A DNA stretch of 64,000 nt from Bosea sp. 124 (GCF_003046175.1 NZ_PZZM01000001.1:2497001-2561000); one strand, 5' to 3'; positions 9,222 to 18,528 are shown, counted from the stretch's first letter. Numbers and translations are program-made. Notes: generated by a model from the sequence alone, not told the origin.

Positions 9222-9965
9222 TCAAGGGCGCGCGAGCAACTCCGCGAGGCTCTCGGCGAGTCCGGTGCTGCCGATCGGGGCCGGCGAAGCGAGATCGCCG
9301 GTCGCCTGCTTCTTCGGCGGATCGCGCAGCGCCGCCAGCACGGCCTGAAGCCCTGCCTCTGCCGAGCAGATCACCGGCAGGTCGAGATGCGGCTGGATGC
9401 GGGCCGCGAGACCGGCGAGGCCGGCGCCCCCGAGGATGACGGCGCCGGCGCCGTCACGCGCTGCCGTCCGCCGGCAGGCCTCGGCCAGAAGCGCGATGGC
9501 GCCGTCGGGATCGCGCGCGATCTCGGCGCCTGTCGGGGCAACGGTCTCGACCGCGGCGAGACGGTCGCCCAGGCCCAGCATGGCGACGAACTCCCGCAGC
9601 ATCGGCCCCCAGCGCTCGCCGCCGGTGACGATCGAGAAGCGCTCCGTCAGCGCCGCCGCCGCCAGGCAGCTTGCCTCGGCCATGCCGATGACGGGGATGC
9701 GGGCCAGTTCCTTCAGCGCCAGCAGGCCGGGGTCGCCGAAGCAGGCGAGATAGACCGCGTCGCAAGTCCGCCCATGCTCGGCATAGGCCTCGATCGCGGC
9801 ATGGCCGGCGATGGTCGAGGCCGCACGGCTGGCGATGTAGCGCGCCCCGAAGCGCCCGGTGACCGGCACGAGGCTGACGCCGGCCGGCAGAAGCGGCGCC
9901 AGCACCCGCTCCATGAGCGCCGTGACCTCGGTTGTCGTGTTGGGGTTGATCAGCAGGATGCGCAA
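9222..9965 (-). CDS. Asp/Glu/hydantoin racemase family protein
   Basis: 247 aa; TTG start at 9965 with GAGG 5 nt upstream. It begins MRILLINPNTTTEVTALM, the hallmark of hydantoin-racemase-like proteins, and keeps the first catalytic Cys in YLACFGDPGLLALKEL (about Cys75). At the position of the second catalytic Cys (VLGCAGM in characterised hydantoin racemases) it has VILGGAGLAG, so the two-cysteine racemase mechanism is not intact. This GGA variant occurs in a sub-branch of the family whose reaction I cannot name; a lyase or decarboxylase-like role is possible. It lies convergent to the dehydrogenase at 8291. A cytosolic location is expected because no signal is present. Confidence 0.82.
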   Translation of the reverse strand: MRILLINPNTTTEVTALMERVLAPLLPAGVSLVPVTGRFGARYIASRAASTIAGHAAIEAYAEHGRTCDAVYLACFGDPGLLALKELARIPVIGMAEASCLAAAALTERFSIVTGGERWGPMLREFVAMLGLGDRLAAVETVAPTGAEIARDPDGAIALLAEACRRTAARDGAGAVILGGAGLAGLAARIQPHLDLPVICSAEAGLQAVLAALRDPPKKQATGDLASPAPIGSTGLAESLAELLARP

Positions 9966-10189
9966 GGCGGCCTCGGAGCTTGGCTATAGGGGCGTGACTA
10001 TGGGGACTTGACGATGGGGCTCGTGCGAAGGCGAGGCGACATTGTCCGCCATCGTAGCGCGGCAAGGCAATCCCGGCGGCTGGGGGATCTCATCTGCGAT
10101 GCGTATGTTGCAACGCAACAAAAACGGGTATGGCTGCGTTCAGAGAGCGTGTCGGCGCCATCCTGGGCTGGCCAACGCAGGATGGCATC

Positions 10190-11308
10190 ATGGCCGGTAT
10201 CTCTGAAACGATCGCTCGTCTGGCCGCTTTCCGGAAGATGGGCGGCTCCGCGATGCAAACCTCCCGCCTCGCCGAACTGACCGCCTTCGGATCCAATCCC
10301 GGAGCGCTCAGGGCCTATCGATATGCGCCGGGCGGGCTGCCCCAAGGCGCGCCGCTGGTCGTCGTGCTCCATGGCTGCACCCAGACGGCGGCTGACTACG
10401 ACCACGGCTCGGGCTGGTCGCAACTCGCGGACCGGCATGGCTTCGCGCTGCTGTTTCCGGAACAGCAGCGCGCGAACAATCCCAATCGCTGCTTCAACTG
10501 GTTCGTGCCGGGCGATATCCGCCGCGACTCCGGCGAGGCCTTGTCCATCGCGCAGATGGTCGGCACCATGATCGGCAGCCACGCCCTCGACCGTCGGCGC
10601 GTCTTCGTCACCGGGCTGTCGGCTGGCGGCGCGATGGCGGCTGCGATGCTCGCGACCTATCCGGAGCTCTTCGCCGGTGGTGCGATCATCGCGGGACTGC
10701 CTTTCGGCTGCGCGTCGTCGGTTCCGGAAGCGCTCGACCGGATGCGCGGCCACGGGCTGTCGGGAGACGAGGCGTTGCAGCGTGCTGTGAGCAATGCGTC
10801 CGGCCATGCCGGGCCTTGGCCGACGCTCTCAATCTGGCACGGCATGCAGGATCGCACCGTCGTCCCGGCCAACAGTGGAGCCCTCATATCGCAATGGCGC
10901 GGCGTTCACGGGCTGGGGCCGACCCCGACCCGGACGGTCGGCGTGGACGGTCATACCCGGCGCGTCTGGTGCGACGCGACAGGCGTAGCGCAGATCGAGG
11001 CCTTCGAGATCGCCGGCATGGGGCACGGCACACCGCTTGACGCCAAGGACGCGATCGGCGCGCCGAGGGCCTTCATGTTGCATGCAGGGATCTCCTCGAC
11101 CCGGCACATCGCGGCGTTCTGGCAGCTTGGCGAGCCGGTTGCCGCTCTCGCGCAGGACCGCCGCACGACCAACGCCGCTGCGACCGGCTCCACTCGGCGG
11201 CAGAACGACCGGCCGTTTCCCGACGAATCGAAGGCTGCGAAAGCCGCTGCGTCAGGTCCGGCAAAGGTCATCGAGGATGCGTTGAGGGCCGCAGGCCTGA
11301 TGCGCTAG
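10190..11308 (+). CDS. PHB-depolymerase-family esterase (LpqC-like)
   Basis: Alpha/beta-hydrolase of the Esterase_PHB family, 372 aa from ATG 10190; an upstream ATG at 10130 would add 20 residues not typical of the family. The oxyanion/lid motif is VVVLHGCTQTAADYDHGSGW, the nucleophile GLSAGGAMAAAML, the acid SIWHGMQDRTVVP and the His GMGHGTPLD. The substrate is probably a polyester or polysaccharide-linked ester. The C-terminal 60 residues are low-complexity, Ala/Arg/Lys rich. No clear signal peptide is seen with either start. It stands alone upstream of the convergent tRNA-Leu gene. Confidence 0.85.
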   Translation: MAGISETIARLAAFRKMGGSAMQTSRLAELTAFGSNPGALRAYRYAPGGLPQGAPLVVVLHGCTQTAADYDHGSGWSQLADRHGFALLFPEQQRANNPNRCFNWFVPGDIRRDSGEALSIAQMVGTMIGSHALDRRRVFVTGLSAGGAMAAAMLATYPELFAGGAIIAGLPFGCASSVPEALDRMRGHGLSGDEALQRAVSNASGHAGPWPTLSIWHGMQDRTVVPANSGALISQWRGVHGLGPTPTRTVGVDGHTRRVWCDATGVAQIEAFEIAGMGHGTPLDAKDAIGAPRAFMLHAGISSTRHIAAFWQLGEPVAALAQDRRTTNAAATGSTRRQNDRPFPDESKAAKAAASGPAKVIEDALRAAGLMR

Positions 11309-11336
11309 CGAAACCCGCTCGCAACGGCGAGCCGGA

Positions 11337-11421
11337 TGGTGCCCCTGGCCGGAATCGAACCAGCACTCCTTGCGGAACTCGATTTTGAGTCGAGCGCGTC
11401 TACCAATTCCGCCACAGGGGC
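11337..11421 (-). tRNA. tRNA-Leu (anticodon CAA)
   Basis: 85 nt with encoded CCA (11337-11339). Acceptor GCCCCTG at 11421-11415 pairs with CAGGGGC. The anticodon loop CTCAAAA gives CAA (codon TTG). The T-arm is GGTTCGATTCC, and the class II variable arm is present (TTCCGCAAGGAG). Confidence 0.97.
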
Positions 11422-11438
11422 CCCTTGCGGGCGGCCGG

Positions 11439-11466
11439 ACTATAGCGAACGGCCGTGGCTGGTCAA
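11439..11466 (-). promoter_or_regulatory. Promoter of tRNA-Leu
   Basis: Reading on the minus strand, TTGACC (11466-11461), 16 bp, TATAGT (11444-11439). The tRNA 5' end at 11421 is about 18 nt beyond the -10, leaving a short leader. Confidence 0.7.
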
Positions 11467-11536
11467 TCTGTCGCGTCGCGGCGAAAAGCGCCGCACGCGG
11501 ATGGACGCGCCGGGGCGGTGACGCTAGATCAGCGCC

Positions 11537-12148
11537 ATGATCAAGCGCCTCTACGAATGGACCATGTCGCTGGCCGGACGACCGAGGGCCGAACTCTGGC
11601 TCGCCATCGTCGCCTTCGTGGAAAGCTCGTTCTTTCTCATCCCTGCCGATGTGCTCTATGTCCCGATGGCGCTGGCGCGCCCGTCGCGGGCCTATCGTTT
11701 CGCGCTGGTCGCGACCGTGTTCTCGACGCTGGGCGGCATCGCCGGCTATGCGATCGGCTATTATGCCTTCGAGGCGCTGGCCCGGCCGGTGCTTGCCTTC
11801 TACGGCAAGCTCGGCGCCTTCGAGACGCTGCGGGCCTGCGCCGGCCCCGACACGACGCTGATCCTGCTGACGACCTCGGGACTGGCGCATCTGCCGCCGA
11901 TCAAGGTCGTCACGATCCTCGCCGGCGCCGTCCATATCGGGCTCGGCTTCTTCATCCTGTCCTGCGTGCTGGCGCGCGGCTTCCGCTTCTTCGCGCTCGC
12001 CTTCCTGCTGCGGCGCTATGGCGCGACCATCCGGCATTTCATCGAACGTCGCCTGAAAGTGATCGCGGTGGTGGCTGCGGCTGCGCTGATCCTGCTGTAT
12101 TTCGGCCTCAAGCTGGTCGCAGGATCGGGCCAGCTTTTCTCCTGCTGA
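11537..12148 (+). CDS. YqaA/DedA-family (SNARE-associated) membrane protein
   Basis: 203 aa, 4-5 membrane segments: about 19-40 (ELWLAIVAFVESSFFLIPADV), 57-80, 110-125, 128-150 and 172-190. The early acidic residue within FVESSFFLIPADVLYVPM and the glycine-rich GGIAGYAIGYYAFE are characteristic of the YqaA/VTT branch of the DedA superfamily. These proteins are linked to undecaprenyl-phosphate or phospholipid recycling in other bacteria; the substrate here is inferred only. It is followed 51 bp later by a DsbB-like gene on the same strand, a pairing often seen in Rhizobiales. Confidence 0.85.
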   Translation: MIKRLYEWTMSLAGRPRAELWLAIVAFVESSFFLIPADVLYVPMALARPSRAYRFALVATVFSTLGGIAGYAIGYYAFEALARPVLAFYGKLGAFETLRACAGPDTTLILLTTSGLAHLPPIKVVTILAGAVHIGLGFFILSCVLARGFRFFALAFLLRRYGATIRHFIERRLKVIAVVAAAALILLYFGLKLVAGSGQLFSC

Positions 12149-12199
12149 TCGTTTCCGCCGCCGACATCCCTGCCACCTTTCCTGCCGCCGAGCCTGGCC

Positions 12200-12721
12200 A
12201 TGACATCCGTTCCCGTTGCCGCGACGCGAAGCCCGGACGCGCTCTCGCGCCTGATCCTGCTGATCGGGCTCGGTTGCCTCGCCCTAATCGCCGGTGCCTG
12301 GTTCTTCGAGATCGTCGTGGCCCTGCGGCCGTGCAAGCTCTGCCTCGAGCAGCGCGTGCCGCATTACGCTGCGATCGGGCTTGCCGCCGCGGCGCTGGTG
12401 CTGGCGCGCTCGGCCCCGTTGCAATGGCTGGTGCTGCTGGGGCTCGCCGGGCTGATGGCCTGGAGTACCGGGCTCGGCGTCTACCATTCCGGCGTCGAAT
12501 GGGGCTGGTTCGCCGGCCCCAATGATTGCGGCGGAGCGGCGGCCCCGGCTGCGGCCGGCATGCAGGACTTCATGAAACAGCTTCAGACGACGCGCGTCGT
12601 CGCCTGCTCGGAAGCCGCCTGGCGCTTTCTGGGGCTTTCGCTGGCGGGCTGGAACGCGCTGGCCTCGCTCGGCCTGCTCGCTTTGGCATTGACGGGTCTG
12701 GTCAGGCGGCCGCGCGGGTAG
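12200..12721 (+). CDS. dsbB: Disulfide bond formation protein B (DsbB-like)
   Basis: 173-aa inner-membrane protein with four predicted helices (about 17-38, 54-72, 75-95, 145-168). The first periplasmic loop has the redox pair Cys45-Lys-Leu-Cys48 (RPCKLCLEQR) and the second loop has Cys110 and Cys136, matching the two pairs of DsbB that pass electrons from DsbA to quinone. Glu50/Gln51/Arg52 after the first pair is the conserved quinone-proximal segment. Downstream is a convergent HNH nuclease gene 9 bp away. Confidence 0.9.
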   Translation: MTSVPVAATRSPDALSRLILLIGLGCLALIAGAWFFEIVVALRPCKLCLEQRVPHYAAIGLAAAALVLARSAPLQWLVLLGLAGLMAWSTGLGVYHSGVEWGWFAGPNDCGGAAAPAAAGMQDFMKQLQTTRVVACSEAAWRFLGLSLAGWNALASLGLLALALTGLVRRPRG

Positions 12722-12730
12722 GCCTGCGGC

Positions 12731-13303
12731 TCACGGTTCCAGCTCGGAATCCCAGTAGAGATAGTCGAGCCAGCTCTCATGCAGGTAGTTCGGCGGGAAC
12801 AGCTTGCCGTTGCGGTGCAGGTCGTTGACCGTCGGGGCGTAGGCCTTCTGCATCGGGAACATGTCCACGGTGGCCGGCATCTTGTCGCCCTTGCGCAAAT
12901 TGCAGGGCGAGCAGGCCGCGACGACGTTCTCCCAGGTCGTCATGCCGCCCTTGGAGCGCGGGACGACGTGGTCGAAGGTGAGGTCGTCGCGCGTGCCGCA
13001 ATACTGGCAGGAGAAGCGGTCGCGCAGAAAGACGTTGAAGCGCGTGAAGGCCGGCGTGCGCGAGGGCTTGATATAGGTCTTGAGCGAAACGACCGAGGGC
13101 AGCCTCATGTCGAAGCTCGGGCTGCGCACGACCGTGTCGTATTCGGAAACGATGTTCACGCGGTCCATGAAGACCGCCTTGATCGCGTCCTGCCAGCTCC
13201 AGAGGGAGAGCGGATAATAGCTCAGGGGCCGAAAATCGGCATTGAGGACCAGCGCCGGACAACCGTCCGGTGAGGCCATCGGATGCATCACATGCGCCGT
13301 CAA
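12731..13303 (-). CDS. HNH endonuclease family protein
   Basis: Up to 190 aa; the frame opens with TTG at 13303 (GGAGG 10 nt upstream) and has ATG alternatives at 13288 and 13279. The HNH core is FSCQYCGTRDDLTFDHVVPRSKGG..TWENVVAACSPCNLRKGD: two CxxC zinc knuckles, the catalytic His in FDHVVP and the Asn in the WEN segment. The ~95-residue N-terminal part (ALVLNADFRPLSYYPLSLWSW) is typical of a widespread chromosomal HNH subfamily whose physiological role is unknown. It is not linked to restriction genes here. Confidence 0.9.
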   Translation of the reverse strand: MTAHVMHPMASPDGCPALVLNADFRPLSYYPLSLWSWQDAIKAVFMDRVNIVSEYDTVVRSPSFDMRLPSVVSLKTYIKPSRTPAFTRFNVFLRDRFSCQYCGTRDDLTFDHVVPRSKGGMTTWENVVAACSPCNLRKGDKMPATVDMFPMQKAYAPTVNDLHRNGKLFPPNYLHESWLDYLYWDSELEP

Positions 13304-13411
13304 ACCCGCCGCACCTCCGCTTCGTCGCGCGGGACGAATCCCGCACGGAGATCAATGTAAGCGCGAGACGACAGGAATGTGAAGAGGATGCGGCATCGAG
13401 GCAGCCTGCGG

Positions 13412-13490
13412 CGTCATGGTCGGGCCTGGGCCGACCATCTCATGCAGGATGAATTTGGGAGAGATGCCCGGGACAAGCCCGGGCATGACG
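13412..13490. repeat. Two intergenic CGTCATG palindromes
   Basis: CGTCATGGTCGGGC..GGCCGACCATC (13412-13439) and ATGCCCGGGACAAGCCCGGG followed by CATGACG (13464-13490) are hairpin-forming units in the gap between the HNH gene and the 3-hydroxybutyryl-CoA dehydrogenase gene. Related units occur at 19695, 54400 and 58231, so this is a dispersed family. Confidence 0.7.
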
Positions 13491-13496
13491 CGAAAT

Positions 13497-14381
13497 TCAG
13501 CGCGTCGGAACCGGCTTCTCGCCACGGTAGTCGTAGAAACCGCGCTTGGTCTTGCGGCCGAGCCAGCCGGCCTCGACATATTTCACCAGCAGGGGGCAGG
13601 GCCGGTACTTCGAGTCCGCCAGCCCGTCATGCAGGACCTGCATCACCGAGAGGCAGGTGTCGAGGCCGATGAAGTCGGCGAGCTGGAGCGGGCCCATCGG
13701 ATGGTTGGCGCCGAGCTTCATCGCCGTGTCGATCGCGTCGACCGAGCCCACGCCCTCATAGAGCGTGTAGACGGCCTCGTTGATCATCGGCAGCAGGATG
13801 CGGTTGACGATGAAGGCTGGGAAATCCTCCGAAACCGAGACCGTCTTGTGCAGCTTGCCGACGAATTCCTTGGCCAGCTCGAAGGTCTGGTCGTCGGTGG
13901 CGATGCCGCGGATCAGCTCGACGAGCTGCATCAGCGGCACGGGGTTCATGAAATGGATGCCGATGAAGCGCTCGGGCCGGTCGGTCGCCGCGGCGAGGCG
14001 GGTGATCGAGATCGAGGAGGTATTCGAGGCCAGGATCGCATCGGGCTTGATGTGCTGACAGGCGGCGGTGAAGATCTTGCGCTTGGTCTCCTCGCTCTCG
14101 GTCGCGGCCTCGATGACGAGGTCGCAGTCTGCGAGGCCTTCCAGCCCGGGCGCGGCCGTGATCTTGGCCATGGCGTCGCGGCGAATCTCGTCGCCGATCG
14201 CGCCCTTGGCGACCTGACGCGCCATGTTGCCGTCGATCGTCGCCAGCGCCGCCCTGATGCGCTCCTCGGCGAGGTCGTGAAGCCTGACCTCGAAGCCGGC
14301 CACGGCCGCCACATGGGCGATGCCGTTGCCCATCTGGCCTGCGCCGATGATGCCGATCGTCCTGATCGCCTGAGCCGACAT
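13497..14381 (-). CDS. 3-hydroxybutyryl-CoA dehydrogenase
   Basis: 294 aa from ATG 14381; ATGs at 14393 and 14405 are also in frame. It oxidises (S)-3-hydroxybutyryl-CoA to acetoacetyl-CoA with NAD. The Rossmann motif is [18 protein letters not shown] (about 8-25), the catalytic region [37 protein letters not shown] carries the His-Glu pair, and the C-terminal helical domain begins at [20 protein letters not shown]. The order 3HB-CoA dehydrogenase, etfA, etfB on one strand is conserved in many alphaproteobacteria and links beta-oxidation with electron transfer to ETF. The etfA stop lies 119 bp upstream. Confidence 0.94.
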   Translation of the reverse strand: MSAQAIRTIGIIGAGQMGNGIAHVAAVAGFEVRLHDLAEERIRAALATIDGNMARQVAKGAIGDEIRRDAMAKITAAPGLEGLADCDLVIEAATESEETKRKIFTAACQHIKPDAILASNTSSISITRLAAATDRPERFIGIHFMNPVPLMQLVELIRGIATDDQTFELAKEFVGKLHKTVSVSEDFPAFIVNRILLPMINEAVYTLYEGVGSVDAIDTAMKLGANHPMGPLQLADFIGLDTCLSVMQVLHDGLADSKYRPCPLLVKYVEAGWLGRKTKRGFYDYRGEKPVPTR

Positions 14382-14500
14382 GGTCTGTTCCATCTCCGGT
14401 GTCATCGCTTTCGCTTTCGGAAGCGATGCGGGCCGCCTTGCGCGGCAGCCCGGGTCTTGTTGCGTGGCCGTTTCCGGCGGGATGCGGGCGATTGCCGGCC

Positions 14501-15448
14501 TTACTTGCCGATCTTGGCGAGTTCGGCGTCGAGCTCGGGCAGGATCGTGAAGAGATCGCCGACGAGGCCGTAATCGGCGACCTGGAAGATCGGCGCCTCC
14601 TCGTCCTTGTTGATGGCGACGATGACCTTCGAGTCCTTCATGCCGGCGAGATGCTGGATCGCGCCCGAAATGCCGACCGCGATGTAGAGGTCCGGCGCAA
14701 CGACCTTGCCGGTCTGGCCGACCTGCCAGTCGTTCGGCGCGTAGCCGGCATCGACCGCGGCGCGCGAAGCGCCCATGGCGGCGCCCAACCTGTCGGCGAC
14801 GGGCTCGATCACCTTGCCGAAGTTCTCCGAGGAGGCGAGGGCCCGCCCGCCGGAGATGATGATCTTGGCCGAGGCCAGCTCGGGACGGTCGGACTTGGCG
14901 ACCTCCTCGCCCTTGAAGCTCGAGAGCCCGTCATTGCCGGCCGTGGCGACCGCTTCGACCGGCGCGCTGGTGCTGCCGTCGCCGGTCGCCTGGAAGGAGG
15001 CGCCGCGCACGGTGATGACCTTCTTGGCGTCGGTCGCCTGCACGGTCTGGATGGCGTTGCCGGCATAGATCGGCCGCTCGAAGGTGTCGGCCGAAACGAC
15101 CTTTGTGACTTCCGAGACCTGCATCACATCGAGCAGGGCGGCGACGCGGGGCATCACGTTCTTGCCGGTGGTGGTGCCGGGCGCCACGATCGCGTCATAG
15201 GAGCCGGCGAGCGAGACGATCAGCGCGGCCAGCGGCTCGGCAAGGCGATGCTCGTAAGCAGCGTCCTCGGCGAGCAGCACCTTTTCGATGCCGTCGAGTT
15301 TGGCTGCGGCCTCGGCCACGGCCTTGGCGTCGTGGCCCGCGACGAGGACATGGACGGGGGCGCCGAGCGCAATGGCTGCGGTCAGGGCCTTGCGGGTCGC
15401 CTCGTTGAGGCTCTTGTTGTCGTGCTTGGCGAGAAGCAGCGTCGTCAT
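14501..15448 (-). CDS. etfA: Electron transfer flavoprotein alpha subunit
   Basis: 315 aa, FixB/EtfA family, carries FAD and passes electrons from acyl-CoA dehydrogenases to ETF:quinone oxidoreductase. The N-terminal AANH-like domain begins [18 protein letters not shown]. The FAD-binding C-terminal domain shows [65 protein letters not shown] and the terminal [20 protein letters not shown] 15448 lies 2 bp after the etfB stop, so the genes are translationally linked. The frame remains open through etfB in the same direction, but only the part from 15448 resembles EtfA. Confidence 0.96.
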   Translation of the reverse strand: MTTLLLAKHDNKSLNEATRKALTAAIALGAPVHVLVAGHDAKAVAEAAAKLDGIEKVLLAEDAAYEHRLAEPLAALIVSLAGSYDAIVAPGTTTGKNVMPRVAALLDVMQVSEVTKVVSADTFERPIYAGNAIQTVQATDAKKVITVRGASFQATGDGSTSAPVEAVATAGNDGLSSFKGEEVAKSDRPELASAKIIISGGRALASSENFGKVIEPVADRLGAAMGASRAAVDAGYAPNDWQVGQTGKVVAPDLYIAVGISGAIQHLAGMKDSKVIVAINKDEEAPIFQVADYGLVGDLFTILPELDAELAKIGK

Positions 15449-15450
15449 GA

Positions 15451-16200
15451 TCAGAGAACTCCTGCTTCGTTCTTCAGCTTCGAGACCAGCTCGGCGACCG
15501 AGCCGACCTTGACGCCGGCGGAGCGGCCGGCGGGCTCGACGGTCTTGAGCACCTTGAGGCGGGGCGCGACATCGACGCCGAGCGCCTCGGCCGTGGTCTC
15601 GTCGAGCGGCTTCTTCTTGGCCTTCATGATGTTGGGCAGCGAGGCGTAGCGCGGCTCGTTCAGGCGCAGATCGGTGGTGACGATCGCCGGCAGCTTGAGG
15701 CCGACCGTCTGCAGGCCGCCATCGACCTCGCGGGTCACGTCGATCGCGCCGTCGCCGACCACGACCTTCGAGGCGAAGGTGCCCTGCGGCCAGCCGAGCA
15801 GGGCGGCCAGCATCTGGCCGGTCTGGTTCGAGTCGTCGTCGATCGCCTGCTTGCCGAGGATGACGAGCTGCGGGCTCTCCTGCTCGACGACCTTCTTCAG
15901 CAGCTTGGCGACGGCGAGCGGCTCGACCGTGCCGTCGACCTTGACCAGGATGCCGCGGTCGGCGCCCATGGCGAGGCCCGTGCGGATCGTCTCGGCGGCC
16001 TGTGCCGGGCCGATCGAGACCACGACGACTTCGGTCGCCTTGCCGGCTTCCTTGAGGCGCAGCGCCTCTTCGACCGCGATCTCGTCGAATGGATTCATCG
16101 ACATCTTGACGTTGGCGAGCTCGACGCCGGAGCCGTCCGCCTTGACGCGGATCTTCACGTTGTAGTCGACAACCCGCTTCACGGGCACAAGGATCTTCAT
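15451..16200 (-). CDS. etfB: Electron transfer flavoprotein beta subunit
   Basis: 249 aa from ATG 16200 ([20 protein letters not shown]), the standard length; four codons upstream there are further ATGs (MMMT) of no family relevance. It is a FixA/EtfB fold binding AMP, with the signature [41 protein letters not shown] containing the recognition-loop Leu for acyl-CoA dehydrogenases. It is transcribed just ahead of etfA. The upstream gap to rhomboid (190 bp) may hold the promoter. Confidence 0.96.
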   Translation of the reverse strand: MKILVPVKRVVDYNVKIRVKADGSGVELANVKMSMNPFDEIAVEEALRLKEAGKATEVVVVSIGPAQAAETIRTGLAMGADRGILVKVDGTVEPLAVAKLLKKVVEQESPQLVILGKQAIDDDSNQTGQMLAALLGWPQGTFASKVVVGDGAIDVTREVDGGLQTVGLKLPAIVTTDLRLNEPRYASLPNIMKAKKKPLDETTAEALGVDVAPRLKVLKTVEPAGRSAGVKVGSVAELVSKLKNEAGVL

Positions 16201-16389
16201 CGTCATCATCACCGTTCAGAAAAGAGGCTGTCTTAGCCGCAATCTTGGCCACACCCTTGGCCGCGCCGCTACCGGCGGCAGGATCGCGGCATCGCGGCTC
16301 TCGGCTTGAATGCGGACGGACCGTAACGACGGCCGTTTGCGCTTGTCAACGCCACCATTTGCCCATCCGCGATGCCTGAACCGCACCTC

Positions 16390-17085
16390 TCAGCCCCTCG
16401 CCACGCGCCCGAACAGAGTGACGCCGCGATGGATGAAGAGCGGTGTCAGCGCCGCGCCGGTGCCGAGCCCGCCGAGATGCGCCCACCAGCCGACATGGCC
16501 CTGCGGATCGATCATCGCCTGGACGAGCTGGAACAGGATCCAGCCGGCGATGGCATAGAGTGCGGTGATATGCAGCGGGATCCAGTTGAAGGCGAGGCCC
16601 CAGATCCGGACGCGCGGATAGAGCATCAGATAGGAGGCGATGACGCCCGAGATCGCGCCCGAGGCGCCTACCAGCGGCTGGTCGGAGGCAGGGTTCATCA
16701 GGGCATGGGCGAGCGAGCCGCCGAGACCGCAGAGCACAAAGAACAGCACAAAGCGGCCATGGCCCATGGCGTCCTCGACATTGTCGCCGAAGACCCAGAG
16801 GAAGAGCATGTTGCCGGCGAGATGGGCGAAACCGACATGCAGCAGGATATTGCTGAACAGTGTCACCCAGGGCGGCGCCTGCAGCAGCTCGGCGGGCAGC
16901 TGCGCCGCACCGAAGAAGACCGATGGGATCAGTCCGAAACCGGCGGCGGTCGCAATCTGGCCTTCCGCGTTCTGGCGCAGCGTCACCAGCAGATAGAGCG
17001 CGATGCAGATCGCGACCAGCGCGTAGGTGACATAGGGCGCGCGCATGAAGCGAAGCGGGACGCCGTCATGCAGGGGGATGAACAC
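16390..17085 (-). CDS. Rhomboid-family intramembrane serine protease
   Basis: 231 aa, GTG start at 17085. Six predicted helices. The catalytic Ser lies in VGASGAISGVIASYLML (GASG motif) and the catalytic His in VGWWAHLGGLGTGAAL; the HVGFAHLAGNMLFLWVFG segment supplies the oxyanion histidine and asparagine. All dyad residues are intact. It cleaves membrane-protein substrates within the bilayer; the substrate is unknown. It begins 8 bp after the cobalamin adenosyltransferase stop on the same strand, suggesting co-transcription. Confidence 0.92.
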   Translation of the reverse strand: MFIPLHDGVPLRFMRAPYVTYALVAICIALYLLVTLRQNAEGQIATAAGFGLIPSVFFGAAQLPAELLQAPPWVTLFSNILLHVGFAHLAGNMLFLWVFGDNVEDAMGHGRFVLFFVLCGLGGSLAHALMNPASDQPLVGASGAISGVIASYLMLYPRVRIWGLAFNWIPLHITALYAIAGWILFQLVQAMIDPQGHVGWWAHLGGLGTGAALTPLFIHRGVTLFGRVARG

Positions 17086-17093
17086 CGGGCCCT

Positions 17094-17675
17094 CTAGCGG
17101 TTCTGGCCAGGCACCCAGAGCACGTCGCCCCCGGCCGTGGCATTGAGGAAGCGCGACGCAACGAAGAGGAAATCCGAGAGGCGGTTGATGTATTTCAGCG
17201 CCGGCTTCGAGATGGTTTCGCCCGGCAGATGCGCCAGTTCCGCCATCAGCCGCTCGGCCCGGCGGCTTACGGTGCGGGCCAGATGCAGATGCGCGGCTGC
17301 CGGCGTGCCGCCTGGCAGCACGAAGGAGCGCAAGGGTGCCAGATCGGCGTTCAACTGGTCGATCTCGCTCTCGATCCGGTCGACCTGGGCCTGGACGATG
17401 CGCAGTGGCTCGTAGCCAAGGGGCTTGCCGGTCTCGGGCGTCGAGAGATCGGCGCCGAGATCGAAGAGATCGTTGCTGATGCGGCCGAGCATGGCATCGA
17501 CGGCGGCATCCTCGGCGGCGGCATGGAGCCTCGCGATTCCGATGCAGGCATTGGTCTCGTCGACCGTGCCATAGGCCGCGACGCGCAGGTCGAATTTCGG
17601 CCGGCGCGGCCCGGCCGCGAGCCCGGTGGTGCCGTCATCGCCGGTGCGCGTGTAGATTCGGTTGAGCTTGACCAT
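17094..17675 (-). CDS. Cob(I)alamin adenosyltransferase, PduO type
   Basis: 193 aa from ATG 17675 (MVKLNRIYTRTGDDGTTGL); the frame is open further upstream but without homology. It transfers the 5'-deoxyadenosyl group of ATP to cob(I)alamin. Family signatures: TRTGDDGTTGL near the N-terminus (ATP loop), VLPGGTPAAAHLHLARTVSRRAER (ATP/cobalamin Arg residues) and the C-terminal YINRLSDFLFVASRFLN. A functional link with cobS/cobT at 44.7-48 kb (B12 synthesis) is expected. The neighbours twin-TM protein and etfBA form a well-known alphaproteobacterial arrangement. Confidence 0.94.
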   Translation of the reverse strand: MVKLNRIYTRTGDDGTTGLAAGPRRPKFDLRVAAYGTVDETNACIGIARLHAAAEDAAVDAMLGRISNDLFDLGADLSTPETGKPLGYEPLRIVQAQVDRIESEIDQLNADLAPLRSFVLPGGTPAAAHLHLARTVSRRAERLMAELAHLPGETISKPALKYINRLSDFLFVASRFLNATAGGDVLWVPGQNR

Positions 17676-17752
17676 CACGGCGTTATAGCGCGGTCGCTGC
17701 CGGACGGAAGGTGTCTTTGCCTCGAGGGATGGGTAAGGCGAAAGGCCTCGGC

Positions 17753-18346
17753 TCAGAAGCTGTAGCCGAGCCTTGCGCCGACATTGGCCGGGCCACGCGG
17801 CTGGTTGCGGTCCGAGCATCCCGCGGTGCTGAAATGCTCCAGCGTCGCGACCAGGCTCCAGCGGTCGTTCAGACGTACGCCGAGGGCTGCGGCCTCGCGC
17901 GTGCCGGCATTGCAGCCGACATTGAGCCGGTTCTCGGAGATGACCCCGCCTGTCTTGCCGTCGTTGAGTGCAGCGCCGAGGCTGGCCTCGACGAAGACGG
18001 CCTTCGTCAGATCGACGGTCCAGGTCGCGCCGGCATAGGCATAGCGCGTGCCGTTAAAATTGGCGCTGGCACCGAGATGGAAGCGTGGCACGAAGGCATT
18101 GGCGAAGCGGTCCGTCAGGGTGACCGGACGCGGCGTCACGATCTCGCCGCCGAAGTTGAGCAAACCGCTTTCGCGCCCGCCCGGATTGGCGACGGCAGCC
18201 CCGATGCGGGCCTCCCAGGTGAGCGCGGGGGATGGTTCGGTCGCGGGAGCGTAGCTCGAAACTCCGGCCGGGAGAGCCTGGGCCTGCGCCGCCAGAGGCG
18301 AGGCTGCCAGAGAGCCGGCGATGAGCAGCGACGCGACGCGAACCAT
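17753..18346 (-). CDS. pagL: Outer-membrane acyloxyacyl / lipid A 3-O-deacylase (PagL family)
   Basis: 197 aa with an N-terminal Sec signal (MVRVASLLIAGSLAASPLAAQA) and an 8-stranded barrel pattern of alternating hydrophobic residues, ending in aromatic Phe (GARLGYSF), the outer-membrane sorting signal. The PagL catalytic motif H-x-S is seen as LEHFSTAG, preceded by the conserved strand of R-x-x-D/N residues (GVRLNDRWSLVATLEHFS). It probably removes a 3-O-linked acyl chain from lipid A. Two cysteines (in VGCNAG and AGCSD) could form a periplasmic disulfide. It sits between the adenosyltransferase and twin-TM genes, an apparent insertion into that conserved pair. Confidence 0.8.
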   Translation of the reverse strand: MVRVASLLIAGSLAASPLAAQAQALPAGVSSYAPATEPSPALTWEARIGAAVANPGGRESGLLNFGGEIVTPRPVTLTDRFANAFVPRFHLGASANFNGTRYAYAGATWTVDLTKAVFVEASLGAALNDGKTGGVISENRLNVGCNAGTREAAALGVRLNDRWSLVATLEHFSTAGCSDRNQPRGPANVGARLGYSF

Positions 18347-18504
18347 GGGCAGAACTGTTTTTCTCGACGGCCAGGCGGAGGTTAAGAAAGCGCAGAGACT
18401 CGTGTCGAGAATAAGGCGAGATCGTGGCGAACGGCTCGATCTCGCGAGTGCGAGATAGGATAATCCGTTTGGAATCAGTGAGTTGCCGATAGATCAACCC
18501 TGCG

Positions 18505-18528
18505 GATGCCGATGCCGATGCCGATGCC
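18505..18528. repeat. Simple tandem repeat (GATGCC)x4
   Basis: Four perfect copies of GATGCC in the 197-bp gap between the pagL-like gene and the twin-TM gene. No gene is visible in this gap. Confidence 0.85.

Noticed and set aside
14501..16252. Single 583-codon frame that could suggest an etfB-etfA fusion
   Set aside because: The upstream part of the frame is out of register with etfB and meaningless; EtfA homology starts at 15448, and etfB is a separate complete gene.
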